DNA from: Cinnamomum chago
Lineage: Eukaryota; Streptophyta; Magnoliopsida; Laurales; Lauraceae
NCBI GenBank assembly: GCA_038049695.1
Contig: CP142458.1
Location: forward strand, 66,001,501-66,065,500
Direction of reading: 5' to 3'
Length of the DNA: 64,000 bases
Shown: positions 1 to 14,000 of the stretch, in pieces
Position numbering within the stretch: position 1 is the stretch's first letter
Layout of the letters: every line of letters starts with the position of its first letter
Program-made: the position numbers and the translations under genes
Notes under the pieces: model-generated
Database searches by the model: none
Seen by the model: only the letters and a program-made list of their open reading frames with translations
What the model was told of the DNA's origin: nothing

Positions 1-860
1 GAAACTCCACTCCTTCAACTAGGGATTTTGTGAGAGTTGGTGGAGTGCCAAAAGATTTGCTCCTTATGTTATGTGTTTAAAACCTACTCTAAAATTTCTT
101 ACGTATTTGTGTGGAATTAGCGGGCACCAATCGGATGATTACTCCCGTTTTGTATTAGAAAATTCAGGATATGGATACTCATGTGAGAAAAAAGGAGAAA
201 AAGAAAAATGTAGGCCATGCCTTGCTGGAATTCATGTGAATGGGGGCTCTATTGTTAAAAAGTAGAAGAAGAATAATTGAATTGTCCTCTGTACACCCAC
301 CTTCACAAATGGGTCGGGTCCGGTAGGGACGGAGGCATTTTCTCAAAATGGTGTCCACACTAGCCTCCTCTGGGCTCGACTCACGTGAATAGAGAGAATG
401 AGATTTCCCCATCCCGATAAGCATACTCGTCATTAGCACATGAAACCCTACACCCCATACTCTAGTCAAAATGTCAAAATCGCCTGCTGAGGTCCACAGC
501 CTCTCCCTTAAACATTAAGGTCACGTTTGGCAATTAAATTTTTAGGAAAAAAAATTTCGATTTTCCTAAAATTGTAGTAAATCCATGTTTTAGCTATTGT
601 AAATTGCTAAGGATTTAGATGAATGAAAATCTTCATTTTATAGGCTTTTCAGATCCGACCACCCCCATAAGATTTGAAAATCCTCACTTAAATGGATTTA
701 CACACCGAACTCTATTTTTCTCAGCTATATTCATCAATACAAACCAATATCAATGTGAAATTCTCAATTATACAAATCCTCTATGAGGAATCCTTATTCT
801 AGTAGTAGTGAAGAATCGTAAAATAAATGGATTTCTCGCCTATTACCAAAATGCCCTCAG

Positions 861-1070
861 GGCATGTTTGTTTACATTAGATACATATATGGTGCTTAAA
901 AATGAGATTAAAATTGAATTTCCACAAATAAACATCTAATAACATTTTCTTTTAATATATAAAGTCAAAAGAATATGTTATTAGATGCTTTTGAAAAATT
1001 CACCTTTAATCTTCATTTTTAATCACATCATATATTTAATTCCTATATATTTTAATCCAAACAACCAATG
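861..1070. mobile_element. Foldback MITE-like element (about 210 bp)
   Basis: The left arm, beginning GGCATGTTTGTTTACATTAG, is imperfectly inverted on the right, where the reverse complement begins CATTGGTTGTTTGGATTA. Both arms reach an inner CATCTAATAACAT block, found inverted at about 930-950 and 975-990, so almost the whole unit can fold back. It has no coding capacity. The GTTTG-type ends resemble hAT or Tourist MITEs, but I did not find a clean target duplication, so the class is open. Confidence 0.5.
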
Positions 1071-2162
1071 TCTAATATTTCGTGTCGCGGACGCTAGACC
1101 AAGTTTGGGTCTAGACGCAAGTCTACCACAAACCAATTCCGAACTTGACCTATTTACATCCTTAATTGGAGTCAAATCTTGCGACTAAACACTCTCTCTT
1201 CCATGGGTTGAGATTACTTTGATCAAAAGCACTCGCGAGAGTACAAATCTTAATGCTCTCAAGGAACAACTTACAAATGGAACAAGAATTGGAACAAGAA
1301 TTCTTTGCTGAGCTAGCACCCACATCTGAAAAGTCCATAGAGACAGGCTGAGTGAATGTTATCATTCAAAGTCTCTGCTTGTGACTTCTAAGTCTTCCAA
1401 GTCTTTTTCTCTCACAAGATTTTTCTCCATTTAGGACAAATGGAATAGTTGCAAGCCAACTTGGAAATGTAAACAGGTGACGCCGTCTAATTAGAGGGAT
1501 AAGAGAATTCAAAATAGATATATTTATAGGAGAAAAGAGAGAAAAACCTAAAAAATATATATATTTTCTTTCTTCTAAAAAGTGCTCCCTCAACATGGGC
1601 TAATTGTTCGCATTGTGAATTATATTAATAGTCAAACAAGATTCGAAAAAAATAAGATTATCAAAGAGGTAAAGAATATAAAATAGAGATGTAGATGAGA
1701 TCTTGAGTTTCGTTATTAGAGTATGGTTGGATTTTCATTTTACACCTCTCCCGATTCATTTTCCATTAAAGAGATATATTATTCAATGGTTTCTTCTTTT
1801 CATTTTTATGTTCGCCTCTACTTCATTTCTAACCACTTTTAAAAATATAGATCTTAAAATTCCAAAACTTCAATTACATTAGAGTAAGGAGGCCATAATG
1901 GTATTTGATGATCATTTTAGATTAAAGGGAATTTCTTCGATGATCATTTTCTTTACATTCCCTCTACTTTATTCATTTTTAATCACTTTTAAAAATATAA
2001 ATTATAGCAATTCAATTACATTAAAAAAATTAGCGCTCTTAATGATATTAATGGAATAAATGGAGCAATATTATAAACTTAATTTGTTTTTTCATCAATA
2101 TCTTTCAAATCTTTTTATTTCCTACTTTAGAGACTCAAACTCATGCAATCCCACTCACACAA

Positions 2163-2460
2163 ATTGTGATCATCTGAGGATTTTCCCCACGGTGATCATG
2201 AGTGGACTAATTATAGTCTGCCATGTCACGGTGGGCAGTCCTACCTGAATGTATGACAAGCTACCTCGAGGTGATGTTACAGACCGTGATTGGTCTACTC
2301 ACAGTCACCATTGAGTAAATCCTCACATGATTTTGACTCCACTCACACTTAGAATCGGAATCATCTAAGGATTTCAGTACGGTGACCATGAGTGGACCAA
2401 TCACGGTCCGCTACGTCACCATTAACTGCCCCTATTAGGATGTATGATAAATCTTAATTG
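2163..2460. repeat. Diverged direct repeat, about 100-bp units, with an inverted piece between
   Basis: A block containing the GAGTGGAC motif followed by a CATGTCAC or TACGTCAC stretch occurs at about 2163-2265 and again at 2358-2460. An inverted relative lies between them, near 2268-2345. A third relative is at 30130-30190. It looks like a decayed dispersed repeat rather than a gene. Confidence 0.45.
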
Positions 2461-3650
2461 AACCACTCAAGATCGCCATGGGGAAAATACTCAAAGGATC
2501 CAAACCCCTCGCAACCATGTCCTGGTTGTGGACGATTTCAAATCATGGGTGGTTTAATTGGCATTTACCTTTTTGGACTTTCCTATCAAGGGGTCTAGCG
2601 AAGATAGGGTGGAGTGAGTTGTCATATGTAAAATAAGTGAATCCAAGGGGCATTTTTTCACTGACCCCAACCTAATCTCAGAATCCAAATTCTGAGAGTA
2701 AAAGCATATAGCCAGACATTACCTCAAAGGAAACCCTTTTTGGAAATCAACCTACCAAAGAAAGTTTAAAGGTAAAAGGAAATTCTCAAAATGGCAGAAA
2801 ACTTTTACCTCATGTTTTTTAAGAAGCAGATAAAAGCTTTAATACTTCCAAAGAGTAGGATAATTTTTTATGTTTCTTCTTCAATTAAAGAGCTGCTAAT
2901 TGACAACCAAAGCTTCTCCTTTCATATAACCTTTTTTTAATGATTAAAATACTCCCACACGTAAAATTACCTAAAAAAATAGGTATATCAAAATCTCTCA
3001 TTCATTTCCTTCTTTCTACAGTCACTCACGCAGCTTCCCAGCCTAGTCACCGAGGTCCACGGTCCAAAGAGAGAGAGAAGCTTTGGCTGTGGCATTAGCG
3101 GATCTAAAAAAGTTTACAAAATGACAAAAGCACCCTTATGACATTTTTAAAATTTTTATTTAATAAATCATTTAAGAAAAATGATTGAGTCCTGTCGAAA
3201 TGACCCAATGGGCCCACTTCACCAAATCTTGAGAGGGAAATGATTAAAGAAAAGGGTATTTTGGTCATTTTATATCTTTTTAGGAAGAGAATTTATTAAA
3301 AAGATTGTAGAAATTTTTTATATTGTTTTAGAATATTCAAATCTTTATGTACTTTTTTAATTTTAGTTTCTAATTATAATAAACTAATGAGGGTTTTCTA
3401 AAAACGGAGGAAGAGAAGAAACAAGAGGAGGAAAAAAAAAGGTGAGTGTGACGAGCGTAGCTAATGTCACCCGTAGTAACGCTATTGTCGCTCAGAAAAA
3501 AGTATAAAAAAAATATAAAAAATTGACAAGATGACTTCATTAGTGCTAAAAATTTGGAGATAACCTTTGTATAAATGATTATATTTTGAAAATTTTTCAG
3601 TAAAATCCTCTAAATTAATTAATTTTATTAATAAATAAAATAAATAAAAG

Positions 3651-3790
3651 CTCCCTTCCTTCTTCCTTCCTTCCTCTCAGGGTGCTATGAAGAAAAGAAG
3701 CTCCTTCATAATCTTCCTGTCTGCCATCTCCATCAAATTCCAAAGAAGATAACAACAGGAATCAAACAGGAGAAAGGAAAAGCAAAGAAT

Positions 3791-3825
<35 letters not shown>

Positions 3826-3903
3826 TCATCTTCCTCATTAGGGTTTTTATTTTATTTATTTTTGTCTTCTTCTTCTTCTTGTTTTGTGTCTCTGCAATCG
3901 GAA
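3651..3903 (+). promoter_or_regulatory. DGK 5' leader / proximal promoter (inferred)
   Basis: The 250 bp before the DGK start codon are pyrimidine-rich. They include CCTT repeats near 3652-3675 and an uninterrupted CT tract at 3794-3821, typical of plant 5' leaders. No in-frame ATG precedes 3904. The transcription start cannot be placed from sequence alone. Confidence 0.4.
3794..3821 (+). repeat. (CT)n microsatellite in the DGK leader
   Basis: About 14 CT dinucleotides lie 80 bp before the start codon. Such tracts are common in plant 5' leaders and are length-variable. Confidence 0.8.
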
Positions 3904-4254
3904 ATGTCCAGCTCCGAAGGCAGAGACAAGAGCATGGAAGTTCCGGCGGGAGATTCCGTCCGATTCGCCGCCCGATCGTCCCTGGTCGACTCGTTCCGGA
4001 GCTGCGGGCTCTCCGGCATCCGCATCGACAAGGAGGATCTGAAGCGGCGGCTCCTCATGCCCCACCACCTCCGCCGGGCCATGCAGGAGGCCATCCGATC
4101 CAAGGACGGATCGATACCTGTCGGACTACTCGCGCCGGACCCGCCTCCGGAGGCGCCTGAGGCACCCATGGTCGTCTTTGTCAATTCGAAGAGCGGCGGG
4201 CGGCATGGGTCCGTTCTCAAAGTGCGGCTTCAGGAGCTCATGGGGGAAGAACAG
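3904..4254 (+). CDS. DGK4: DGK exon 1 (residues 1-117)
   Basis: GC-rich first exon encoding the variable N-terminus, the DKEDLKRR block and the start of the kinase domain ([14 protein letters not shown]). It ends GAACAG before GTGAGG, phase 0. Confidence 0.95.
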
Positions 4255-7200
4255 GTGAGGTTTAGGTTTCAATTTGTTTGGAATTTGGTCCTTTTGGTTT
4301 ATATTTATTCTGGTTTGATTTTAATTCAATGGTAGGAAAGTGGGTTTAGAGCTCATAGGAGAAATGAATTGTTTGAATTGTTGTGTTTTTTGATTGTGGA
4401 TTCATTTGTGTTATCACATGGCTTGTTCATGATTGGTGAAGTAAGTTTTTGAAGAAACCCATGAAATGGGTTGGAAATGACCCTGCTATGTGTTGTGATT
4501 TTGTCATGTATGCGGTCCCAACAAGCTTGTATGGACTATGGAGGAGGAAGGTTGGAGTCAAATAAGCTGTAAGCTTTTGCAAGAAGTTGCCACAGTTCTA
4601 CTTTGGTAGAAAATGATTCGATGACAACGACAACAATAGTGTAATAGGTTTGTTGGGGGTCACACTTGAACAAATTGTTTGGATTGGAGATTGGATATGT
4701 TTGAATTGAGTTTTAAAGTAAAAATCTTTCAGCCAATACTAGATTAATGAAATAACACTACACAATATCAACTTAACTCCCATTGACCCCCTTGCAATAC
4801 TTGCATTAGTTTTGTTTGTAGTATGTTCTCATTATTATTATTATTATCATTATTTTGTGTTTATGTTTTGAGACAATACTTTTTTCTTGTAACATGAGTG
4901 ACAAGCTTTTGTACCCTTTTTGGGAGTGGAGTAGCGCAAGAGAACATAGTTTAGAGATTGTGGTCCTTACTTGGATTTGTTAGATCCTGTTATATGACCA
5001 AAGCATAGCGTATACACCCAGACAACTTTGAAGAAATGGAAAACATGGTTTTTCTGATTTTAAGACTTTAATCGTTTATTTTATATTTAGAACAAGGGTT
5101 GGTGTTGTCCAACACTGGCCAATAAAAGTGCTGGTGAGGAAAAGTTTTTCTTTGAAGGTTGATGGCCCATCAAGGAAAAGGGTTAGGTTGAAGAGGATAT
5201 GGATGGAAGTAATAAGGATAAATCCGAAAAAATATATCCTATCTGTGGATTTGGCCCGGGATCGACAAGAATGGTGAAACGGAATGGGGTAGGCCGAAGA
5301 CGACATGGATGGCAGTAGTAAGGATAGATCTAAAGAAATGTATTATATTTGTGGATTTGGCCTGGGATCGACTATAATGTTGAAACAAAATTCATGTATC
5401 TGATCCCAACATAGTTGGGGCAAGGTTTTGATGATGATGAACTTGAGTTGGCATTCTATTAATTAAAAGGGTTGTTTTAAGAATGACTTTGTACCACTTA
5501 ATCTTTGGCACTTGCATCCCAATGAGAGCAGCCTACGTAACTTTCAACGAATGCCTGATTTTCTGTTTAGTAAATCCATTTTGTTGATGAGTGTATGAGG
5601 AAGAAGTTTGGTGTTTTGGAAGATCATGGCAATTTCTTAAAATTTTTAGTTCATGGTAATCTTTTCATCAAACTTTTAGTTCATATATCTCTAATGCCCA
5701 GATGTGGCATGGACATAGCAGGGACATGGATTTTACACAAAAAGTGAAGTATCGGATATGATGCAACATGATAGCATACAGTTGCAGTGGAGGCAAGTAG
5801 GTGGCAACATCCAATATTCTGAGTGGTTGAAAAGCTTTCATCTGAGTTCTGTTTCATAATGGCACATTTTTTTTATTGATTTAATTCTGTTTGATCCAAT
5901 ATTCCTTACTGTCTTTGCAATGCTGGTGATTCTTTCAACAATATTTTCTGTGCATTCTAACATCTGCTTGCAGCTTTTCTTAAATTGATCATATGTTTTA
6001 CCTCTGATGTTTGTTTCTTTTGGTAACTTATGGTTTAATACACTGATAAGTTGTTCACCGGATGTTGGTTCTATACATAAAGCATAGCTGCATTGTCTTA
6101 TATGTGAACATGTCTGTGATAGTCTATCTTGTAAATGTAATATTTCATTGTTTTATTAGGAAATTAATTGGATATTCTCTTGTAGAAATTTGTCATTACT
6201 TGTGAAAAATGGGATGTTGGACCTACACCTTGAGGATGCTTCCACTTTGCCATTATTGTAGCTCCTTTGTTGTATAACATTATGTATCTCACTGACTTAA
6301 AAATCACATGTAATGCAGGTTTTTGATCTGAAAGATGTGAAGCCTTCTGACTTTGTTCAGTATGGATTGGCTTGCTTGGAGCACATGGCTGATCTTGGTG
6401 ACCAATGTGCAAAGGAGACTCGTGACAAGCTGAGGGTCATGGTACTCGGTTTGAGTTTTGTATCATTTTTTTCCTACATGGAGGACTCAAAAGAGTTTTC
6501 TATCATTTTAGTTGTATTCTTTGTATGTGTTGTCATCTAAATTGTGACCCATAACTTACTGCATGTTTCTTGCCTCTGGGAATTCATGTCTCAGCACGAT
6601 ATTGTTTATGTGGATATCGCACCCCCATAAATTTGCAATTCAGCATTTCATAATTCACATTCTTGTTTGACTTTTAGATCTTATGTTGGAAAATATGCAC
6701 TTCTTATTGGCAGGTAGCAGGAGGTGATGGCACAGTGGGTTGGGTATTGGGAAGTCTTTCAGAACTTTATAAGCAAGGCCGAGAGCCTGTTCCTCCAACT
6801 GGGATCATTCCACTTGGCACAGGCAATGATCTATCTAGGAGTTTTGGTTGGGTAAGAGTTCATTTTCATGGTTTTGCGTTTTGTTGCTGTATTTGCTTGT
6901 TATTAACTGTTGTAGCTTGATTTATTTCTAGGGTGGTTCATTTCCTTTTGCATGGAGGTCAGCAGTCAAGCGCTCTCTACATAGGGCTGTTACAGGTCCG
7001 ATTTGCCGTCTTGACAGGTGATCATTTGATACATCCCTGGAGAGAGGCCCTGGATCTACAACAAAAGAATATTAGAAAAAGAGGTGACCCAGGAAGCTAC
7101 ACCCAAGAGTCTTTCCTAGACTTCTATCTTCTAAAAAAAGTGGATTGGGTATCTTGAAATTGAAGGATATCTGAGATTTTCTTCCTGATGAACCCTTAAA

Positions 7201-8045
7201 TGTTGTCGATAGTTGTTAATGTCCTTTAAAATACCTGTATTGTAAGTAGATTTATGTGCCCTCGTGTTTCTGGATCCATAACTATTTTTTCCATTAATCG
7301 CACCATTAGTTCTTGTTCATCAGATTTTCTATGTCCTAATTTGAGCAGTCATAATGGAGATATGTTTTTATTTTGCTGCAGCTGGCACATTGTGGTATCG
7401 ATGCCAGCGGGAGAAACTGTACAACTTCCACATTCTCTGAGGTATCTGGAGGAGTGCCCTTTCAGTCAGGTTGTAAACATAGAATAACTACTTTGTGTTC
7501 TTATGATGATTAAATGATTTTCTCAATGCTTTTGCATGGTCTATGTAGCTGCATTTGTGTGCATTTTTGTCTTTCTTCTTCTTTATGAGCTCATGCATTG
7601 CATTCTCAAGCCAAGTTTTTGCTTGGCTTGGCTTGATTGATGTTCAAGTCAAGCTCAGGCTAGGCTAAGCTCAACTCGTCTTGATTCATTTTGACCCTTG
7701 GATGCAATAACAATGAGACTGACAAAGACTTAATTCTGCAATAGCATATCAAAATATAAGCATCTGAGTGTTTATTAGAGTGCGTACCAATGGAATTGAA
7801 GGTTGGGATTTAAACTAGAAACTCATGACAAGCATGGTTGGAAAATATCAATAAGAGAACATTTCCAATCAAAACCCTAATCATCAGTTTTCACCCAAAA
7901 CTCATCGGTTACCCAAACACACCCTAAGTCGTAGGACAGACCCATGACCCCATGGGTCGTCTGAGTCTATTGGGCCCAGTCCATTTACTTGATGTTTTAT
8001 TTTATTTCAATTAGAGTTATTTTAGTTCATTTTATGGTTTATTTC

Positions 8046-8080
<35 letters not shown>

Positions 8081-11000
8081 AGTTGACCTTCGGTGGTTTG
8101 ATTATTTAAGTGGATAGGAAGGAAAAGAGAAAGGGAAAGTGCGTCTAGGGTCATTTTTTTGTTTGAGATGAAAAATGACATTCTCATATATGTGTTTCAG
8201 TTTATCTTTATTTATTTAATTTTTTTTTTTTTGGGGGGTTTAGAGGGTGGGATTGGTGCCTTGGGTGTGTTATTATGACCCATTAGGTCTGGTGAGCCTA
8301 ATGTGAACCTGATTTGTTTTCTTAGGTTGGTAAAGCCCAACCTTCAACCAATCTTAATTGGGTGTGGGTTGGGTTTGGGTCAAGAATTGCCACTCCTTAG
8401 ATCATAAATAAATATGTTGATTTACTGTCTATCCTTGTGTTTGATTTATTAAATAAGTCTTTTGAAGTCTTGCATAATTTTTTTTATTGTTATTAAAAGA
8501 ATATTATTCTTTATGTTATTTGTTTTGATTTTTTAGTTGTATGCATTAATGCTGGATGGCGTGTAGGAAGGTGACATTGAAGGAGATTTGCCCGAGAAAG
8601 TTTCTTGTTTTGAAGGAGTGTTTTACAACTATTTTAGCATAGGTAAGTTTATTAGATGTGTATCATGTAACTATATTTTGCATCATGAATTTCAAATTCA
8701 GTATACTGGAACTTAAATCAATTCGTGATCATTTTAAGTTTTATGTAATCAGTTCTATTTTATTTGGAAATTGCACATGTTTTTCTTCTATATTCAATAA
8801 GTGTAAATTTGTGAAAGTTGCTATATACAAGCTAATGTTTGGGTTGTGACAAAATTTTTCACTGGCCGTCAACCTACATCATGCAACCCCCCTCCTTTAC
8901 CTAGGCTTGGGACTGGCAATAAATATCGGCGGAGTTTTATCTGAGGATTTTGCTCAGATAAATTCTAAAGTAACAACATTCTGAGATTAGTGCAACTTAT
9001 CTGAGGATTTGGCTCAGGATGGATTGGAATTGAGAAACGGAATTCATGTAGCCAACAAGGCTTTGATGATGATGATGGTATATACATGCTTATGTGGGGG
9101 CTTATCTTGGCTAGTATAGGATTGAATCTACACTCATTCGGACTGAAGATGAATTGGAAAAGACCATGGAGCACATATTTTAGATCTTTTTTTTTTTTGA
9201 AACCTTGAGGCATTGCAGCTGTTGCTTATATTTTTAGTTTTTTATCCTCAGGGAACAACATCATCCATAGTGTTTTGCTATCTTCTATATCATAACATTT
9301 TTAGCTTCCTAGATGGAAAACATTTCTTAGGCCTCAGTGTATTGGCATTTATTATGCTTGTGTCTTACCTGTTGCTCGTCCAATTTGTATGCCTTTTCGG
9401 AGGGTAAAGTGTAGTGTTATGCTCATTATCACAATCGTGGAACGTTCAATCACACCATTAGGGCAATGGCACTGTCTCATTTTTGGATTTTCTTTCATGT
9501 GCTAGTTAATTATTCTGATTTTAGATCCTTCATGAATAGACTTTTTTTTTTCTTTACTTTAATACAGGGATGGATGCACAAGTTGCTTATGGCTTCCACC
9601 ATTTACGTGATGAAAAACCATACCTTGCACAAGGTCCAATCGCGAACAAGGTATACTTTTATGATCTTCCTATTGATCTTGTCTAACAGTCTTGAAGAAT
9701 ATTTCTTTCCATATCCTTTTGTTAACTTCAACATATTTATGGCCTATCATAATGTTAACTATTTTTGTTATGTAATACCATTTTTTATTGGTAACTGGAA
9801 ACTTCTGTTAAAAGAGAGAAGGAAATGATACTGGACTAAGAAACTGAAAAGCTATAACAGAAATCTAGAAGAGGGATAAGAGCCTTATGCCAAAAACATC
9901 CATAAAAAAAGAAAAAACAAAAACTGCAGCAGTGGACCAACCAAAGGATCATCTCTATCCGCTCTTGCTTATCCAATATATCCACGATGTTATTAGCTGC
10001 CTGACCCACATGCTGAAGGACCACCTGAATTAAATAACACGTGATCTTATCTCATGTAGATGATATTGGAAGTTTGATTGGCTCTCGTTCTAACCAGAAA
10101 ACCAAGAAATATCATTGGAGTGTTCTTTCCACTATCAACATATCATGAAATGAGATAGAAATGGATCCTTAGAGCCTTTAAGATGACCAACTCCTTGGCT
10201 TCATTAGAGTTTGACAGTGACACCAACAAACTTAGAAAAACAAACACCACCTCCCTTCTATTGTTTCAAAGAACTCTGATACGGCTGGCCATGTCTTTAC
10301 TCTTGTTGCACCATCTACCTTGAGTTGTTTATTTATTTATCTATTTATTTTTTGTTCCGTTTTTTTTTTTTGGGGGCGGGGCTTTGAGGTTTTCCCATTT
10401 TCCAATCTCAGAGTCATTATCGAAATAATATATAACTCCAGCTACCCAGTTCAGATTCCTAAACATGTATAGGCAAAACATTGCTTTCATGGTAAATTTG
10501 GCAGTGAGTAGTTACTTTCTCTTGTTCTTGATTGAAGGGAAACCCTATAACTAATCTCAGCCACTAAAACAACATACGGCCAAGATTAAAACATCTTAAC
10601 TGAAATAAATTAAGTGACATAAACATTAAAACAAATCCAAAAAAAATAAAAAAATAATAATAATAGGGATATTGCCTAGAGAGCTGCCCTTAGATCTGAC
10701 ATTCACCCATGAGAGGTCAAACTTTAAGTATTTCCCTCATGTGATATCACACATTATATTGCGCGATATCCTAGGGCCGTGCAATATCACACACATTATA
10801 TTGCGCGATATCCTAGGGCCGTGTGATATCGCAAATATTACCCTGTCCGATATCCGAGGGCCGTGCGATATCACACATCATTGTACGAACAATTCTGCGG
10901 GAAATATTTAAAGTTTGACTGTTGTGGGGAAAATGTCAGATGTAAGACCAGTCGTATGGTCAATATCACAAAATAATATAAACTAAATGGGTTTGGGCCC

Positions 11001-14000
11001 AAAGGACGGGTTGACCCGTGGGTCATAGGCCTGTTGTGATGACTCGGGCGCACTCTCCACATGATATCGTTTGCTTTGGTTGATTCCAACCCAATCTTGC
11101 CGCATGGTTTTAAAAGGCCGCATTTGGGGTTAAGGTCATGTCGCACATTATAAGCCTAGTGTCAAGACTTGGATATTTCCGATGTGGGACTTGGACAAAG
11201 CCTCACGGTACTACCGAAGCACTCCACCCTTATCCCTGCGGATTCCCCTTTCTTGGCTCGCAGGATCACTTGACCTGGTCTTGCCTCAAGGGATTACCTA
11301 GCGGATTGCTTGTCCTGCATCAACTCTCCTCGACTTGGAGAGAGCTCGACCTCGTTTTGTACAGGTGTCCTCCAAGATCGAAAATCCAATGTATGAACTC
11401 CTGATTTTCCGGTTGTTCTTCGTTTTCTGCGCATTGCTTGGACATCAGAAATGAATTTTTCAAACTAGAAATAGATAGAATGCTTGGATGTTCCTAATGG
11501 ACTGAAATTGCTTGGGTGCTCGCTTGAATGATTGGATGCAGAATCCGTATCACCAGATCACAATCATTCACATTTAATTGCGGGCCTCCAAACATAAAGC
11601 CAATGTGGGGAGCCTCACTGATTGGATATGCTTGCAAATGCATTGAACCAATTAATTTCACCTCTTCTAGCTCATCTGACTTTGATTTCATTCGCTCTTG
11701 TACTACTTGAGCATGATCTTCTCTTACTTTTGACATATCTTGGTTGTCAGTGTTCACTTTGGTCACCTCCTCTTCAAATTTTTCTTGACTATAGTTAGCC
11801 GTAGACATTGTTGCATCTGATGTTGTCCCTGCATTTGTTACTAAATGGAATGGTGTAGAGGAGAGGAGCTCAAGAAAAGAGTTAACAAAAATCTAGCATT
11901 TTTTACAGAAAAAACCCCTTAAAATTGAGAAATATGACGGAGGGCCCAAATACTTCATAATGATAGCAGAGAACCTCTATTCCATGATATCATGGAAGAA
12001 CCCGACATTCCATGATATAATGGAATAATCTGACATACAAATGCCCCGATTCCATGATATGATGGAATAATCAGACATACAAATGTCCCTTGTTTCATGG
12101 AATTTGGATGTAGGTTATTCCATGATATCATGGAATAGAGGTCCTCTGCTGTCATTATGAAGTGTTTGGGCCCTCCGTCATATTTATCAACTTTATTGGT
12201 TTTTTATTTCGGTAAAAATCCCAAAAAATCTACTGTTAATGTAAAGTATCTCATCTTGATGTAGTCTAGGATACTGGGTCCATCGAATGGTAATCTTGAA
12301 CTTTGATAGCCAAGATTGATGCAATTTGAAGAGTTAATCGTGAAAAAAAGGAAATGGAATGCAGAGAAATGAAAAGGGAAGGGATAGTCCATGATGACAT
12401 TTAGAATGAGAGAGAGAGAAGGTGATGGGAATCCACCTAGAGAGGAGAAAGAGATCATCAAAGAGAAACAAAGATCTCAAAGAATTACTACAGTCACTCT
12501 AAATTCATTAGCTATTGACACCTGTAGCTGCTAAGACGACTCTTTTACACCTTAGAGTCCTAATCCAACTTAGCAAAAAATAAAATAGAATAATAATAAT
12601 AATAAAGAAAATCTAAAGCTATCCGAAGTCCTAGGAAAAAGTACTTTTCTATTTTAATTTAAGTACCAACTTACATTACAATATCTTATACAAAAACTTG
12701 TAAATATGGGCATTCAATGTCTCTAGCTTAGTGGGCTACATACATGGTTGATGCCTGATGGTCCATTGAATTGGGCTAGCCTCTAGCTGCATCATTTGAC
12801 TTTGGTTGGAGGAAACCCACCCTAGAGTTTATGGTTGCTTATCACCTTCTGGATTGAACACCAATTGCACAAAGGCATATTTGGAGTTTACTTTATCTTT
12901 GACTTGCTTACCATTAACAGTTATCTTTCCTCTATTGTCTTGATGAAACTGTGATCTAGCTTGCTCAAGTGACTATTTGTATCTGTTTCAAAAAAAAAAA
13001 AAGTGACTATTTGTACAACCATCGTTGAATCGCCAAGTTTATCAAATGCGCTCATTCGATTGTTAGATGAACAATGGATTGTTGTTCCCAATCTTCATTG
13101 ACCAAGTCAATCATCACAGTTGTTGACTTAACCGTCTTAATCTCCATGATGAATTGATGATACATAGGCTCTGTGCGTTAGAATAATCTATAGGATATTT
13201 TGCCTATGGATCTTGTGCAAGATTTTAAATCATTAGATAATGCATTCACCTTTTCAATTTATTTAAAACCCTACAAATCGAGTTCATGCTTTTTCTTGAC
13301 TTCCTTGTGACTTTGTTGAAGTTCTTTACCAAATCGAGTTTACTTTATCTTTGACTTGCTTACCATTAACAGTTATCTTTCCTCTATTGTCTTGATGAAA
13401 CTGTGATCTAGCTTGCTCAAGTGACTATTTGTATCTGTTTCAAAAAAAAAAAAAGTGACTATTTGTACAACCATCGTTGAATTGCCAAGTTTATCAAATG
13501 CGCTCATTCGATTGTTAGATGAACAATGGATTGTTGTTCCCAATCTTCATTGACCAAGTCAATCATCACAGTTGTTGACTTAACCGTCTTAATCTCCATG
13601 ATGAATTGATGATACATAGGCTCTGTGCGTTAGAATAATCTATAGGATATTTTGCCTATGGATCTTGTGCAAGATTTTAAATCATTAGATAATGCATTCA
13701 CCTTTTCAATTTATTTAAAACCCTACAAATCGAGTTCATGCTTTTTCTTGACTTCCTTGTGACTTTGTTGAAGTTCTTTACCATTTTCTCCAAGCTCAAT
13801 AAGACATGCTTCATTAGCTTCATTATATTATTTACCAAATCTTCTAACGTATCTTTTTCCGAGAAGTTTGAAATCCATCTAGGGATCAAAACTTGCTCCA
13901 ATACCAATGCATCCTGATCAATAGAAGGTAATCCTCGACTATGATAATCAAGATAGGTGCAAGTTGAATATGGTAGGCAGAGAGGGTGGGGTGTTTTTTT

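Larger units (their letters stand above)
1..3650. other. Intergenic region upstream of DGK
   Basis: No gene is supported here. Short open frames have no recognisable domains and no codon bias. The stretch is AT-rich, with MITE-like sequence near 520-1070 and a duplicated block at 2163-2460, both listed separately. A weaker fold-back-looking stretch lies around 530-720. 3100-3600 is AT-rich with A-runs and has no clear element. Confidence 0.6.

Noticed and set aside
11494..11808. 104-residue minus-strand ORF in DGK intron 7, partly coiled-coil-like
   Set aside because: No family match, no neighbouring exon, and repeat-rich surroundings. It may be a transposon fragment but cannot be supported.
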